This document shows, one piece after another, positions 1 to 7,369 of a stretch of DNA of 11,464 nt (the stretch's first letter is position 1; each line of letters starts with the position of its first letter). A program made the position numbers and the translations under genes. The DNA is taken from contig JAHFVB010000100.1 in assembly GCA_023264755.1 (NCBI GenBank), positions 1 through 11,464 of the forward strand, written 5' to 3'. The DNA is from Mycobacterium sp. (GTDB taxonomy: Bacteria; Actinomycetota; Actinomycetes; Mycobacteriales; Mycobacteriaceae). The notes under the pieces were generated by a model. It was not told the DNA's origin, did no database searches, and saw only the letters and a list, made by a program, of their open reading frames with translations.

Positions 1-1
1 C

Positions 2-1786
2 TCCGCCATCGCCGCCCTGGACCCCGGCAAGCTGCCCGCCATCCGACAACAGATCTGGACGTTGATGCGGGCCGCCAAGATGGACCACGATCTGGGGTTG
101 GAGGACCGGCCGGACGAGGACGTGTTCGACGACATGCTGCTGCACGTCGACGGCTGGTTGTGCGAGATCAAGGACGTCCAGATCCGCGACGGCCTGCACA
201 TCCTCGGCCAGGCACCCGAGGGTGCCGTCGAACTCGACCTGGTGCTCGCGATCCTGCGCGCCCGCCAGCTGTTCGGCGGCGAGCAGTCGGTCCCCGGACT
301 GCGCCAAGCCCTGGGTCTGGCCGAGGACGGTACCGACCAGCGCGGGGCCGTTGACGTCGCCGAGGAACGGGCGCGTGAGCTGGTGGCTGCCCTGCAGGAG
401 ACGGGTTGGGACGCCGCGGCGGTCGCATCGATCACCGACGACGCCGAGGTGGCCGCCGTGCTTCGCTTCGCGGCCAAGGAGGTGGTGCCGCGGTTGCGCC
501 AGACCGACTGCGAGCTCAGTCAGCTCCTGCGCGCGCTCGACGGTGGCTTCATCGCTGCGGGACCGTCGGGCTCACCGCTGCGCGGTCTGGTCAACGTGCT
601 GCCCACCGGGCGCAACTTCTACTCCGTCGACCCCAAGGCGGTGCCGTCCCGGCTCGCGTGGGAAACCGGTGTGGCGCTGGCAGATTCGCTGCTCGAGCGC
701 TACCGTGCCGACCACGGGCAGTGGCCGCAGTCAGTAGGCCTGTCGGTCTGGGGCACCTCGGCCATGCGCACCTCGGGCGACGACATCGCCGAAGTCCTTG
801 CGCTGCTTGGCGTGCGACCGGTGTGGGATGACGCGTCGCGTCGCGTCACCGACCTCGAAGCGATAACGCTGGCCGAACTGGGCCGCCCGCGTATCGACGT
901 CACCGTCCGGATTTCGGGCTTCTTCCGCGATGCGTTCCCACACGTCGTCGCGATGATCGACGATGCGGTCCAGCTGGTCACCGGCCTCGACGAGCCCGAC
1001 GACCAGAACTACGTGCGCGCCCATACCCGCACCGACCTCGCCGAACACGGCGACCAACGACGCGCCACCACGCGCATCTTCGGCTCCAAACCCGGGACGT
1101 ACGGCGCAGGTCTGCTGCAACTCATCGACAGTCGGAACTGGCGCGACGACGCCGACCTGGCTGCGGTGTACACCGCCTGGGGTGGGTACGCCTACGGCCG
1201 CGGCCTCGACGGCGCCCCGGCGACCGAGGACATGAACAAGGCGTACCGGCGAATCGCCGTGGCCGCCAAGAACACCGATACCCGCGAGCACGACATCGCC
1301 GACTCCGACGACTACTTCCAGTACCACGGCGGCATGGTCGCCACGGTGCGGGCGCTGACGGGTCGCGACCCGGCCGCCTACATCGGCGACAACACCCGCC
1401 CGGACGCCGTGCGCACCAGGACGCTGACCGAGGAGACCACCCGCGTCTTCCGGGCGCGCGTCGTCAACCCGCGGTGGATGAACGCCATGCGTCGACACGG
1501 CTACAAGGGCGCGTTCGAGATGGCCGCGACCGTCGACTACCTCTTCGGCTACGACGCGACCGCCGGGGTGATGGCGGACTGGATGTACGAGCGGCTGGCC
1601 GGGGAGTACGTGCTCGACGACGAGAACCGCAAGTTCATGTCGGAATCCAACCCGTGGGCGCTGCACGGCATGGCGGAGCGGCTCCTGGAGGCGGCCGGGC
1701 GGGGGATGTGGGCCGAGCCGGAGGCCGCGACGTTGGACGGGTTGCGTCAGGTGTTGCTCGAGACCGAGGGTGACCTCGAGGGCTGA
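2..1786 (+). CDS. cobN: Cobaltochelatase subunit CobN, C-terminal part (5' end outside window)
   Basis: CobN is the large subunit of the ATP-dependent CobNST chelatase, which inserts cobalt into hydrogenobyrinic acid a,c-diamide in aerobic cobalamin synthesis in the cytoplasm. The frame is open from base 2, so the TTG/ATG codons at 62-67 are internal, and it ends in TGA at 1784-1786, giving about 594 visible residues. The mycobacterial protein is about 1,200 residues, so roughly half is here. Characteristic CobN blocks are visible: DGLHILGQAPEG, LPTGRNFYSVDP, SVWGTSAMRTSGDDIAEVL, ISGFFRDAFPHV, IFGSKPGTYGAG and TAWGGYAYGRG, in the usual order. No frameshift or internal stop is seen. The paired F420-type gene follows after 18 bp, as beside cobN in M. 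tuberculosis (recalled synteny). Only the missing N-terminal half is uncertain. Confidence 0.97.
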   Translation, partial: SAIAALDPGKLPAIRQQIWTLMRAAKMDHDLGLEDRPDEDVFDDMLLHVDGWLCEIKDVQIRDGLHILGQAPEGAVELDLVLAILRARQLFGGEQSVPGLRQALGLAEDGTDQRGAVDVAEERARELVAALQETGWDAAAVASITDDAEVAAVLRFAAKEVVPRLRQTDCELSQLLRALDGGFIAAGPSGSPLRGLVNVLPTGRNFYSVDPKAVPSRLAWETGVALADSLLERYRADHGQWPQSVGLSVWGTSAMRTSGDDIAEVLALLGVRPVWDDASRRVTDLEAITLAELGRPRIDVTVRISGFFRDAFPHVVAMIDDAVQLVTGLDEPDDQNYVRAHTRTDLAEHGDQRRATTRIFGSKPGTYGAGLLQLIDSRNWRDDADLAAVYTAWGGYAYGRGLDGAPATEDMNKAYRRIAVAAKNTDTREHDIADSDDYFQYHGGMVATVRALTGRDPAAYIGDNTRPDAVRTRTLTEETTRVFRARVVNPRWMNAMRRHGYKGAFEMAATVDYLFGYDATAGVMADWMYERLAGEYVLDDENRKFMSESNPWALHGMAERLLEAAGRGMWAEPEAATLDGLRQVLLETEGDLEG

Positions 1787-1798
1787 CGCCGATAGATT
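1770..1798 (+). promoter_or_regulatory. Probable vegetative (SigA-type) promoter giving a leaderless mRNA
   Basis: A GTGACC -35-like hexamer (1770-1775) is followed by a 17-bp spacer and TAGATT (1793-1798), which fits the mycobacterial -10 pattern TANNNT. Exactly 6 bp separate it from the ATG at 1805, so transcription would start on the start codon itself. No Shine-Dalgarno sequence precedes that ATG, which agrees with leaderless initiation. The promoter lies across the last codons of cobN, so the two downstream genes could be expressed independently of cobN. Inference from sequence only. Confidence 0.6.
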
Positions 1799-1804
1799 CG
1801 TGTC

Positions 1805-2194
1805 ATGGCCGTGACCTTCTCCGACGTTGCCGGATCCGAGTACATCCTGCTGACCACGTTCACCAAGGACGGGCGGCCCAAGCCGACGGCCATTTGGGCC
1901 GTGGAGGACGGTGACCGGCTGATCGCGATTACCCAGGAACAGTCCTGGAAGGTCAAGCGCATCCGCAACACCCCGCGGGTCACCATCGCCGTGTGCGACC
2001 GCAGCGGCAAGCCCAAGGGGGACGCGGTCGAGGCCACCGCCGCGATCTTGGACAAGTCCGCCAACGCGGCGACCTACGCGGCGATCGGCAAGCGGTACGG
2101 CCTGCTCGGCAAGGTCTTCAACCTGTTCTCCAAGCTGCGCGGCGGCCTGGACAAGAACGTGACCATCGAATTGAAGCCGATCGCGAATGCCTGA
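1805..2194 (+). CDS. PPOX-class F420-dependent enzyme, Rv2061-type (copy 1)
   Basis: A 129-residue protein of the pyridoxamine-phosphate-oxidase-like split beta-barrel fold. It resembles the Rv2061c-type family of probable F420-dependent oxidoreductases; its substrate is unknown. Visible family blocks are YILLTTFTKDGRPKPT near the N terminus (first barrel strands), then SWKVKRIRNTPRVTIAVCD, whose Lys/Arg residues are where this fold usually contacts the cofactor phosphate. A KGDAVEATAAIL strand and a helical C-terminal segment ending LDKNVTIELKPIA follow. Such proteins are usually soluble dimers binding F420 or flavin between subunits. The ATG at 1805 is chosen because the conserved core begins within 12 residues and a -10 element lies 6 bp upstream. 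It is followed, with an 8-bp overlap, by a paralogue. Cofactor choice (F420, FMN, haem) cannot be decided from the sequence. Confidence 0.88.
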   Translation: MAVTFSDVAGSEYILLTTFTKDGRPKPTAIWAVEDGDRLIAITQEQSWKVKRIRNTPRVTIAVCDRSGKPKGDAVEATAAILDKSANAATYAAIGKRYGLLGKVFNLFSKLRGGLDKNVTIELKPIANA

Positions 2195-2366
2195 GTTCTC
2201 CGAGGTCTACCGGGAGAAGTACTTGCTGCTCACCACGTTCACCAAGGACGGGCGGCCCAAGCCCACCCCGGTGTGGGGGGTGCCCCACGGGGACACGCTG
2301 TTGATCAGCACCGACGACGGCTCTTGGAAGACCAAGCGCATCAACAACACCCCGCGGGTCACCATC
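1853..2366 (+). repeat. Direct repeats left by tandem gene duplication (32 bp and 22 bp exact)
   Basis: Bases 1853-1884 recur exactly at 2232-2263 (32 bp), and 1966-1987 recur exactly at 2345-2366 (22 bp). Both pairs are offset by 379 bp, so no net indel occurred between them. They encode the TTFTKDGRPK and NTPRVTI cores of the two F420-type paralogues. Such runs of identity beyond what protein conservation requires point to a duplication with later divergence or occasional gene conversion. Confidence 0.9.
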
Positions 2367-2588
2367 CAGAAGTGCGGCGTGCTCGGCAAGGTGAAGGGCG
2401 AACCCGTCGAAGCGGTGGCCCGCAATCTGCCGAAGTCCGAGACCCGACGGGTGTTCGACATGGTGACCAGGCGCTACTGGTGGCACGCGTGGTGGTGGAT
2501 CCCACAGGCCGTCCTGCGCGGCGGCGTCGACAAGGTGCACGCTGCGATAGAGGTGGTCGCACTCGACGCGTCGGGCGCCCTGCCGTGA
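2187..2588 (+). CDS. PPOX-class F420-dependent enzyme, Rv2061-type (copy 2, Trp-rich)
   Basis: A 133-residue paralogue of the preceding protein, aligning along its whole length: YLLLTTFTKDGRPKPTPVWG, SWKTKRINNTPRVTI, KGEPVEAVARNL and LRGGVDKVHAAIEVV match in order. Its ATG (2187-2189) lies inside the end of copy 1, whose TGA is at 2192-2194, so the two are translationally coupled in one mRNA. Copy 2 lacks the two-residue DR/SG insertion of copy 1 after the Cys of the core. It carries a tryptophan-rich stretch YWWHAWWWIP (residues 97-106) where copy 1 has YGLLGKVFNLF. That change could alter the dimer surface, ligand pocket or membrane association, so the copies have probably diverged in function. 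Family assignment is firm; the reaction is unknown. Confidence 0.87.
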   Translation: MPEFSEVYREKYLLLTTFTKDGRPKPTPVWGVPHGDTLLISTDDGSWKTKRINNTPRVTIQKCGVLGKVKGEPVEAVARNLPKSETRRVFDMVTRRYWWHAWWWIPQAVLRGGVDKVHAAIEVVALDASGALP

Positions 2589-2623
2589 AACACCTCGTCG
2601 TGAAACCCCGAGCCGTGCAAGTA

Positions 2624-2650
2624 GGAACCCTCGGGCCCGCTCACTCGTTG
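2624..2650 (+). promoter_or_regulatory. Probable ECF-sigma (SigE/SigH-type) promoter of the fxsA operon
   Basis: GGAAC at 2624-2628 and CGTTG at 2646-2650 are separated by 17 bp, matching the mycobacterial SigE/SigH pattern GGAAC-N16-18-CGTT. The expected start site falls about 7-9 bp after CGTT, that is on or next to the ATG at 2658, so the fxsA transcript should be leaderless or nearly so. No Shine-Dalgarno sequence is present, which agrees. The same element with the same spacing stands before rbpA at 7765-7791 on the other strand. I recall fxsA-region genes being listed among SigE-dependent genes in M. tuberculosis but cannot verify that here. Confidence 0.72.
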
Positions 2651-2657
2651 TCGCTTC

Positions 2658-3149
2658 ATGGCTAAGCGGCTTTTCGGGCTGTACCTGCTCGTCGAATTGG
2701 CGGCAGTGATTGCGCTTTCGTACACCATCGGTTTCGGCTGGACCGTGCTGTTGCTGCTAGGCACCGTTGCCGTCGGCCTGGCGGTGGCGGGCTCACAGTT
2801 GACGCGACAGGTGTCCCGGCTGAGGTCGGGGCTCGCCACGCCGCAGGCGGCCGCGACCGACGGCGTGCTCATCGCGCTCGGTTCGGTACTGACCATCGTG
2901 CCCGGTTTCGTCACTTCGGTGCTCGGGCTGCTGCTGCTTCTGCCGCCCACCCGGGTGGTCGCCCGCCCGGCCGTGGCGGCCCTGGCCGCTCGCGGGCTCG
3001 GCCGCGTGCCGCTGCTCGTCACCTCGACGGGGGCCTACCGCCCCGCCCGGCGTGACTACATCGACGGTGAGGTGCTGGACGTGACGGAGTACACCGTCGA
3101 CGTGGAGGCTCCGCGGCTTCCCGGCGCCCATTCCGGGCCGACCACCTAA
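2658..3149 (+). CDS. fxsA: FxsA family membrane protein
   Basis: A 163-residue inner-membrane protein of the FxsA family, named for E. coli FxsA, which when overproduced relieves exclusion of phage T7 by the F plasmid; its normal role is unknown. Three hydrophobic segments are visible: residues about 5-24 (with the family Glu at position 13), 28-45 and 70-95. The third contains the family signature PGFVTSVLGLLLLLPPTR (82-99). A hydrophilic tail of about 60 residues follows, with an acidic IDGEVLDV motif typical of actinobacterial members. The ATG at 2658 is chosen because it fits the family N terminus and lies directly after a SigE-like promoter. It is the first gene of a tight operon: the next start codon is 1 bp after its TAA. 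M. tuberculosis Rv2053c is the expected orthologue (recalled). Confidence 0.92.
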   Translation: MAKRLFGLYLLVELAAVIALSYTIGFGWTVLLLLGTVAVGLAVAGSQLTRQVSRLRSGLATPQAAATDGVLIALGSVLTIVPGFVTSVLGLLLLLPPTRVVARPAVAALAARGLGRVPLLVTSTGAYRPARRDYIDGEVLDVTEYTVDVEAPRLPGAHSGPTT

Positions 3150-3150
3150 C

Positions 3151-4764
3151 TTGACCACGCTGCTGGTCAATGGCCGGGTGCACACGCCCGTCATGCCGGA
3201 GGCGACCGCAATCGCGGTCTCCGACGGGCCGGACTCGACGGTGGTGTGGCTGGGCACCGACGACGTCGGACGCTGCGAGTTTCCGGACGCCAGGCTGATC
3301 GATCTCGAGGGCGCGTTCGTCGCCCCGGCCTTCGTGGACAGCCACGTCCACCTCACCGCAACCGGGCTGGCCATCGTCGGGCTCGACCTGCGGCGGGCGA
3401 CTTCCCTGGCACACCTGCTCCGACTGTTGGCCGAGTACTCGGCCAAGAATCCGGACGGTCCGGTCTGGGGCCACGGCTGGGATGAAGCGCAGTGGGCGAA
3501 CCCGACCCCGCCCACCACCGCCGAGCTGGACCAGGTGCTCGGGGGCCGGCCCGCCTACCTCGCCCGCGTCGACGTGCACTCCGCGGCCGCCAGCACCGCC
3601 ATGCGAGCGTTGGTCCCGGGCCTGGCCGCGGCCGACGGCTACGCCGCTGACCTTCCGCTGACGGCGCAGGCCCACCACCTGGTCAGGGCCGTGGCCCGCG
3701 AGTTGCTGACCCCCGCGCAACGCGATTTGGCGCGCGCCGAGGCGTTGGAACTGGCCGCCCGCTCGGGCATCGTCGCGGTGCACGAGTGTGCCGGGCCCGA
3801 CATCGGCGGAATCGACGACTGGCAAGCGGTGCGCGCGTTGAACCACGGCGTCGAGGTCGTCGGTTACTGGGGGGAGGCCGTCAGCACCCCCGAACGAGCT
3901 CGCGAGCTCGTGGAGCTCACCGGTACCCGCGGGTTGGCCGGCGATCTGTTCGTCGACGGAGCCCTCGGTTCGCGAACCGCCTGGCTGCACCAGCCCTACG
4001 CCGATCACCCCGACGGCTGTGGCAACTGCTATCTCGACGTCGACGCCATCGAAGCCCATCTCGGCGCGTGCACCGAAGCCGGAATCACCGCGGGCTTCCA
4101 CGTCATCGGTGACGCTGCGGTGTCCGCCGTCGTCGCCGCCATGGATCGCGTCGTCGCACGGTTTGGCTCCGCGGCGGTGGCGCGCTGTGGCCACCGGCTG
4201 GAGCACCTGGAGCTGGTCACCGCAGAACAGGCCGAACGGCTGGGCCGCTTCGGGGTGATCGCCAGCGTGCAGCCCAATTTCGACGCCCTGTGGGGTGGGG
4301 AACGAGGCATGTACGCCACCAGACTCGGTGCCGACCGGGCCCGCCGGCTCAATCCGTTGGCGCTGTTAGCATCCCAAGGCGTGCCACTCGCGTTGGGCTC
4401 GGATTCGCCCGTCACCACCATGAATCCGTGGGCGACCGTCCGTGCGGCCATCCGGCACCAGACGCAGGGCAGCGCGTTGTCCGCCCGCGCGGCGTTCGCT
4501 GCGGCCACCCGCGGGGCGTGGCGGGCAGGCGGTGTCCGCGACGGAATCAGCGGCACCCTGGTGCCCGGTGCACCGGCCTCCTATGCAGTGTGGGACGTGC
4601 CGGGCGGAGCAGATGGTTTGGTGGTGGCCGCGCCCGCCGATGGCGTCGAGCGGTGGTCCACCGATCCGCGAGCCCGAGTACCGGTACTGCCGCGGCTGGA
4701 ACTCGACGAGCCCCTGCCCACCTGCCGCCAGACCGTCCATCGCGGCGTCGTGCTCCATGGCTGA
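3151..4764 (+). CDS. Amidohydrolase family 3 (YtcJ/NfdA-like) metal-dependent hydrolase
   Basis: A 537-residue protein with the complete layout of the Amidohydro_3 (YtcJ/N-substituted formamide deformylase-like) group. An N-terminal beta-sandwich segment is followed by the metal-binding FVDSHVH (H65, H67), a GHGWDEAQW block, and [13 protein letters not shown], which is characteristic of this group in place of a carboxylated-Lys motif. Then come GFHVIGDAA (H317), GHRLEHLE (H348, H352) and the catalytic ALGSDSPV (D418), and finally the returning sandwich segment. All expected metal and catalytic residues are present, so it should be active, cytosolic and hydrolyse an amide, formamide or related bond; the substrate is unknown. 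The start is TTG at 3151, 1 bp after the fxsA stop, and no ATG or GTG fits the family N terminus better. The 3' end overlaps lnt by 8 bp. This coupling ties it to envelope biogenesis, though no role there is established. Confidence 0.9.
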   Translation: MTTLLVNGRVHTPVMPEATAIAVSDGPDSTVVWLGTDDVGRCEFPDARLIDLEGAFVAPAFVDSHVHLTATGLAIVGLDLRRATSLAHLLRLLAEYSAKNPDGPVWGHGWDEAQWANPTPPTTAELDQVLGGRPAYLARVDVHSAAASTAMRALVPGLAAADGYAADLPLTAQAHHLVRAVARELLTPAQRDLARAEALELAARSGIVAVHECAGPDIGGIDDWQAVRALNHGVEVVGYWGEAVSTPERARELVELTGTRGLAGDLFVDGALGSRTAWLHQPYADHPDGCGNCYLDVDAIEAHLGACTEAGITAGFHVIGDAAVSAVVAAMDRVVARFGSAAVARCGHRLEHLELVTAEQAERLGRFGVIASVQPNFDALWGGERGMYATRLGADRARRLNPLALLASQGVPLALGSDSPVTTMNPWATVRAAIRHQTQGSALSARAAFAAATRGAWRAGGVRDGISGTLVPGAPASYAVWDVPGGADGLVVAAPADGVERWSTDPRARVPVLPRLELDEPLPTCRQTVHRGVVLHG

Positions 4765-6574
4765 CCAGAAGCGTCGGTATTGGTCACGTCCCACGGACGT
4801 CACCGATACCTTCCCGGCTGTCGGCGACGAGGGCGACGAGCTCGAGGACCTTGACCACCTCGACGAGCTCGAGCTCGGTGACGTCGACGACCCGCCCCAG
4901 CCCGCCTCGACCACGTCCCGCGCCGAACGGGTCGCGCGGGTGGCCGCCCGGGTTTGGCGGGTGCTCGAGCCGAGGGTGTGGCGCCTGACGGCGAGCGTTC
5001 TGGCGGGGCTCCTGGTGTGCGCCAGCTTCCCGCCGTTCGGCCGGTGGTACCTGGCCTTCGTCGCGTTCGCGCTGCTCGGCTGGGTGCTGACGAGGCCGAC
5101 GACGACCCGGGCCGGTGGCTTCGGGTACGGCTTCCTGTTCGGGCTGGCGTTCTACGTTCCCCTGTTGCCGTGGATCAGCGAACTAGTGGGCGCGGTGCCC
5201 TGGTTGGCGCTGGCGACGATGGAGGCCCTCTTCCCGGCCCTCTTCGGACTGCTCGCCGTCCTGGTGCGCAGCCTGCCCGGCTGGCCGGTGTGGTTCGCCG
5301 CGGTGTGGATGTCGTCGGAGTGGTTGAAGTCCGTCGTGCCGTTCGGCGGGTTCCCCTGGGGAGTGATCGGCTTCAGCCAAACCGACGGTCCACTGTTGGG
5401 ACTCGCTCACCTCGGCGGTGCTCCGCTGGTGTCGTTCGGGGTGGTACTGGTGAGCTTCAGTCTGCTCGCCGTCGGACTCGAGGTGCTGCGCGGCGCGCGG
5501 CGCGATCGGGCTGCTGGGGCGGTTCGGCCGGCGGCGGTGTTGGTGCCAGGGCTCTGCGTCGTCGCGGTGCTACTCACCGTCGCGCTGGTGAGTCCGCACC
5601 TGCGCAAGTCGGGAGCGGGCGCCAGCGACGATCCGCCGGTCACCGTGGCCGCGATTCAGGGCAACGTGCCCCGGCTCGGGCTGGAGTTCAACGCGCAGCG
5701 GCGGGCGGTCCTGGACAACCACGTGCGAGAGACGCTGCGGCTGGCCGACGACGTCCGGAACGGCCGCGCACCGCAACCCACCGTCGTGATCTGGCCGGAG
5801 AACTCCTCGGACATCGACCCGCTGGCCAATCCGGACGCGGCCAGTCAGATCTCGCTGGCCGCCAATGCGATACACGCGCCGATCTTGGTCGGGGCGGTGA
5901 TCGCCGCGCCTGACTACACCCGATCCGATCCCGCGGCTACCAACTCGGTGATCGTGTGGGACGGCGTCAACGGTCCTGGGGAACGCCACGACAAGAAGAT
6001 CATCCAGCCCTTCGGCGAGTACCTGCCGTGGCGCAGCTTCTTCAAGCATCTGTCGTCGTACGCGGACCGCGCGGGTTACTTCGTGCCCGGTTCCGGCGAC
6101 GGCGTGGTGCACGCCGGGGGCGTGCCCGTCGGCGTGACCACGTGTTGGGAGGTGATCTTCGATCGCGCGGCCCGCGAGTCGGTGCTCAACGGCGCGCAGC
6201 TGCTCGCCGTGCCGGCCAACAACGCGACGTTCGACGAGCCGATGAGCGCTCAGCAGCTGGCCTTCGCCCGGCTGCGCGCGGTCGAGCACGACCGGTACGT
6301 CGTCGTCGCGGGCACCACCGGGATCAGCGCGATGATCGCGCCGGACGGCCGGGTACTGGCCCGGACGGCCTTCTTCGAGCCGGCTTACCTCGACGCGCAG
6401 CTCCGGCTGAAGTCGGAGCTGACACCCGCGACGAAGTGGGATCCGATCGTCCAGGGACTACTCGTTTCGGTTGGTGTTGCGGCTGTGTTCGGGGCAATGC
6501 TGCACAATGGGAGCTTCGTGCGTCGCCGGGTAGGGCGGCCGAGCGGTAAGCGAAGGAGTGGCATGACCAGCTAG
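4757..6574 (+). CDS. lnt: Apolipoprotein N-acyltransferase Lnt
   Basis: A 605-residue membrane enzyme that adds the third acyl chain to the N-terminal Cys of lipoproteins after Lgt and LspA. Residues 1-70 are a cytosolic extension with an acidic run (24-45). Residues about 75-300 hold the hydrophobic helices, starting [19 protein letters not shown] periplasmic nitrilase-like domain follows, and a last helix near [18 protein letters not shown]. The nitrilase triad is intact: E348 in [10 protein letters not shown]413 in [14 protein letters not shown] and C463 in [14 protein letters not shown]. The ATG at 4757 overlaps the amidohydrolase TGA in ATGGCTGA; longer in-frame starts upstream run through that gene and give low-quality sequence. 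In M. tuberculosis Lnt and Ppm1 are one polypeptide (Rv2051c); in M. smegmatis, and here, they are separate genes. Known mycobacterial data show Lnt also anchors Ppm1 at the membrane. Confidence 0.96.
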   Translation: MADQKRRYWSRPTDVTDTFPAVGDEGDELEDLDHLDELELGDVDDPPQPASTTSRAERVARVAARVWRVLEPRVWRLTASVLAGLLVCASFPPFGRWYLAFVAFALLGWVLTRPTTTRAGGFGYGFLFGLAFYVPLLPWISELVGAVPWLALATMEALFPALFGLLAVLVRSLPGWPVWFAAVWMSSEWLKSVVPFGGFPWGVIGFSQTDGPLLGLAHLGGAPLVSFGVVLVSFSLLAVGLEVLRGARRDRAAGAVRPAAVLVPGLCVVAVLLTVALVSPHLRKSGAGASDDPPVTVAAIQGNVPRLGLEFNAQRRAVLDNHVRETLRLADDVRNGRAPQPTVVIWPENSSDIDPLANPDAASQISLAANAIHAPILVGAVIAAPDYTRSDPAATNSVIVWDGVNGPGERHDKKIIQPFGEYLPWRSFFKHLSSYADRAGYFVPGSGDGVVHAGGVPVGVTTCWEVIFDRAARESVLNGAQLLAVPANNATFDEPMSAQQLAFARLRAVEHDRYVVVAGTTGISAMIAPDGRVLARTAFFEPAYLDAQLRLKSELTPATKWDPIVQGLLVSVGVAAVFGAMLHNGSFVRRRVGRPSGKRRSGMTS

Positions 6575-6597
6575 CGAGAAGCGGAGCGGGATCGCGC

Positions 6598-7359
6598 ATG
6601 AATGAGGGTGCGGATCGCCCCAGCCTGCGCACGCTGGTCATCATTCCGACGTACAACGAGCGCGAGAACCTGCCGCTGATCGTCGGTCGGGTGCATGCGG
6701 CGCGTCCGGACGTCGACGTGTTGATCGTCGACGACGGCAGCCCCGACGGCACGGGGGAACTTGCCGACGAGCTCGCGCTGGCCGATCCCGACCGGGTGCA
6801 CGTGATGCATCGCGCCAGCAAGGCCGGGCTCGGCGCTGCTTACCTGGCCGGATTCCGCTGGGGGCTGGGCCGCGGTTACACGGTGCTGGTCGAGATGGAC
6901 GCCGACGGTAGTCACGCTCCCGAGGAGCTGTACCGGCTGCTCGATGCCGTCGACGCCGGTGCCGACCTGTCCATCGGGTCGCGCTACGTCGACGGCGGTA
7001 CCGTGCGGAACTGGCCACGGCGACGCAAGGTGTTGTCTCAGACCGCGAACGGCTACTCGCGGGTCATGCTGGGCGTTCAGATCCACGACATCACCGCGGG
7101 CTACCGCGCCTACCGGCGTGAGGTGCTCGAGAAGATCGAACTCGACACCGTCGACTCGAAGGGCTACTGCTTTCAGATCGAGATGACCTGGCGCACCATC
7201 ACCGCAGGGTTCACGGTCGTCGAAGTGCCCATCACGTTCACCGAGCGTGAGTTGGGCAAGTCGAAGATGAGCGGATCCAACATCCGGGAGGCCATCTTCA
7301 AGGTCGCCGAATGGGGCCTCCGGGGCCGCCTCGATCGCGCCCGCGGCGTGGCGCGCTAG
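6598..7359 (+). CDS. ppm1: Polyprenyl-monophosphomannose synthase Ppm1 (GT2 family)
   Basis: A 253-residue glycosyltransferase that moves mannose from GDP-mannose to polyprenyl phosphate on the cytoplasmic face of the membrane. The product feeds lipomannan/lipoarabinomannan elongation and protein O-mannosylation. The GT2 (dolichol-phosphate-mannose synthase) order is clear: [13 protein letters not shown] (14-26), [13 protein letters not shown] (41-53), the metal-binding EMDADGSH with D101 and D103, GSRYVDGG, then the acceptor-side [12 protein letters not shown] and [12 protein letters not shown], and the C-terminal [13 protein letters not shown]. It has no membrane helices, unlike some DPM synthases, which fits dependence on Lnt for membrane placement. 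The ATG at 6598 is the only usable start after an in-frame stop at 6547-6549. A weak GGAG (6583-6586) lies 11 nt before it, and reinitiation after lnt (23-bp gap) is likely. Confidence 0.95.
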   Translation: MNEGADRPSLRTLVIIPTYNERENLPLIVGRVHAARPDVDVLIVDDGSPDGTGELADELALADPDRVHVMHRASKAGLGAAYLAGFRWGLGRGYTVLVEMDADGSHAPEELYRLLDAVDAGADLSIGSRYVDGGTVRNWPRRRKVLSQTANGYSRVMLGVQIHDITAGYRAYRREVLEKIELDTVDSKGYCFQIEMTWRTITAGFTVVEVPITFTERELGKSKMSGSNIREAIFKVAEWGLRGRLDRARGVAR

Positions 7360-7369
7360 CGAAGGCTAG
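7356..7369. terminator. Small hairpin across both stop codons of ppm1 and rbpA
   Basis: CTAGC (7356-7360) and GCTAG (7365-7369) form a perfect 5-bp stem with a GAAG loop. The TAG stop of ppm1 (7357-7359, plus strand) and of rbpA (7368-7366, minus strand) lie in opposite arms. There is no T-run on either side, and 5 bp is weak for an intrinsic terminator, so it may act only as a pause or 3'-end stabiliser. It is the only structure available between two genes whose stops are 6 bp apart. Confidence 0.35.

Noticed and set aside
731..1666. Long minus-strand open frame (311 codons) opposite cobN
   Set aside because: It is antisense to a strongly conserved CobN region, rich in V/G/R as expected for a shadow frame in high-GC DNA, and matches no family I know.
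2606..2635. CCCGAG...CTCGGG inverted repeat before fxsA as terminator or operator
   Set aside because: Only 6 bp with a 17-nt loop, common by chance in GC-rich DNA, and it overlaps the better-supported ECF promoter.
3019..4206. Minus-strand open frame of 395 codons opposite fxsA and the amidohydrolase
   Set aside because: It spans two genuine genes with intact catalytic motifs, and its translation is low-complexity G/R/V/H sequence, so it is a shadow.
4442..4756. Extended N terminus for Lnt using upstream in-frame starts
   Set aside because: It overlaps the conserved C-terminal amidohydrolase coding region by over 300 bp and reads as Arg/Pro-rich shadow sequence; the ATG at 4757 has the typical 8-bp coupling overlap.
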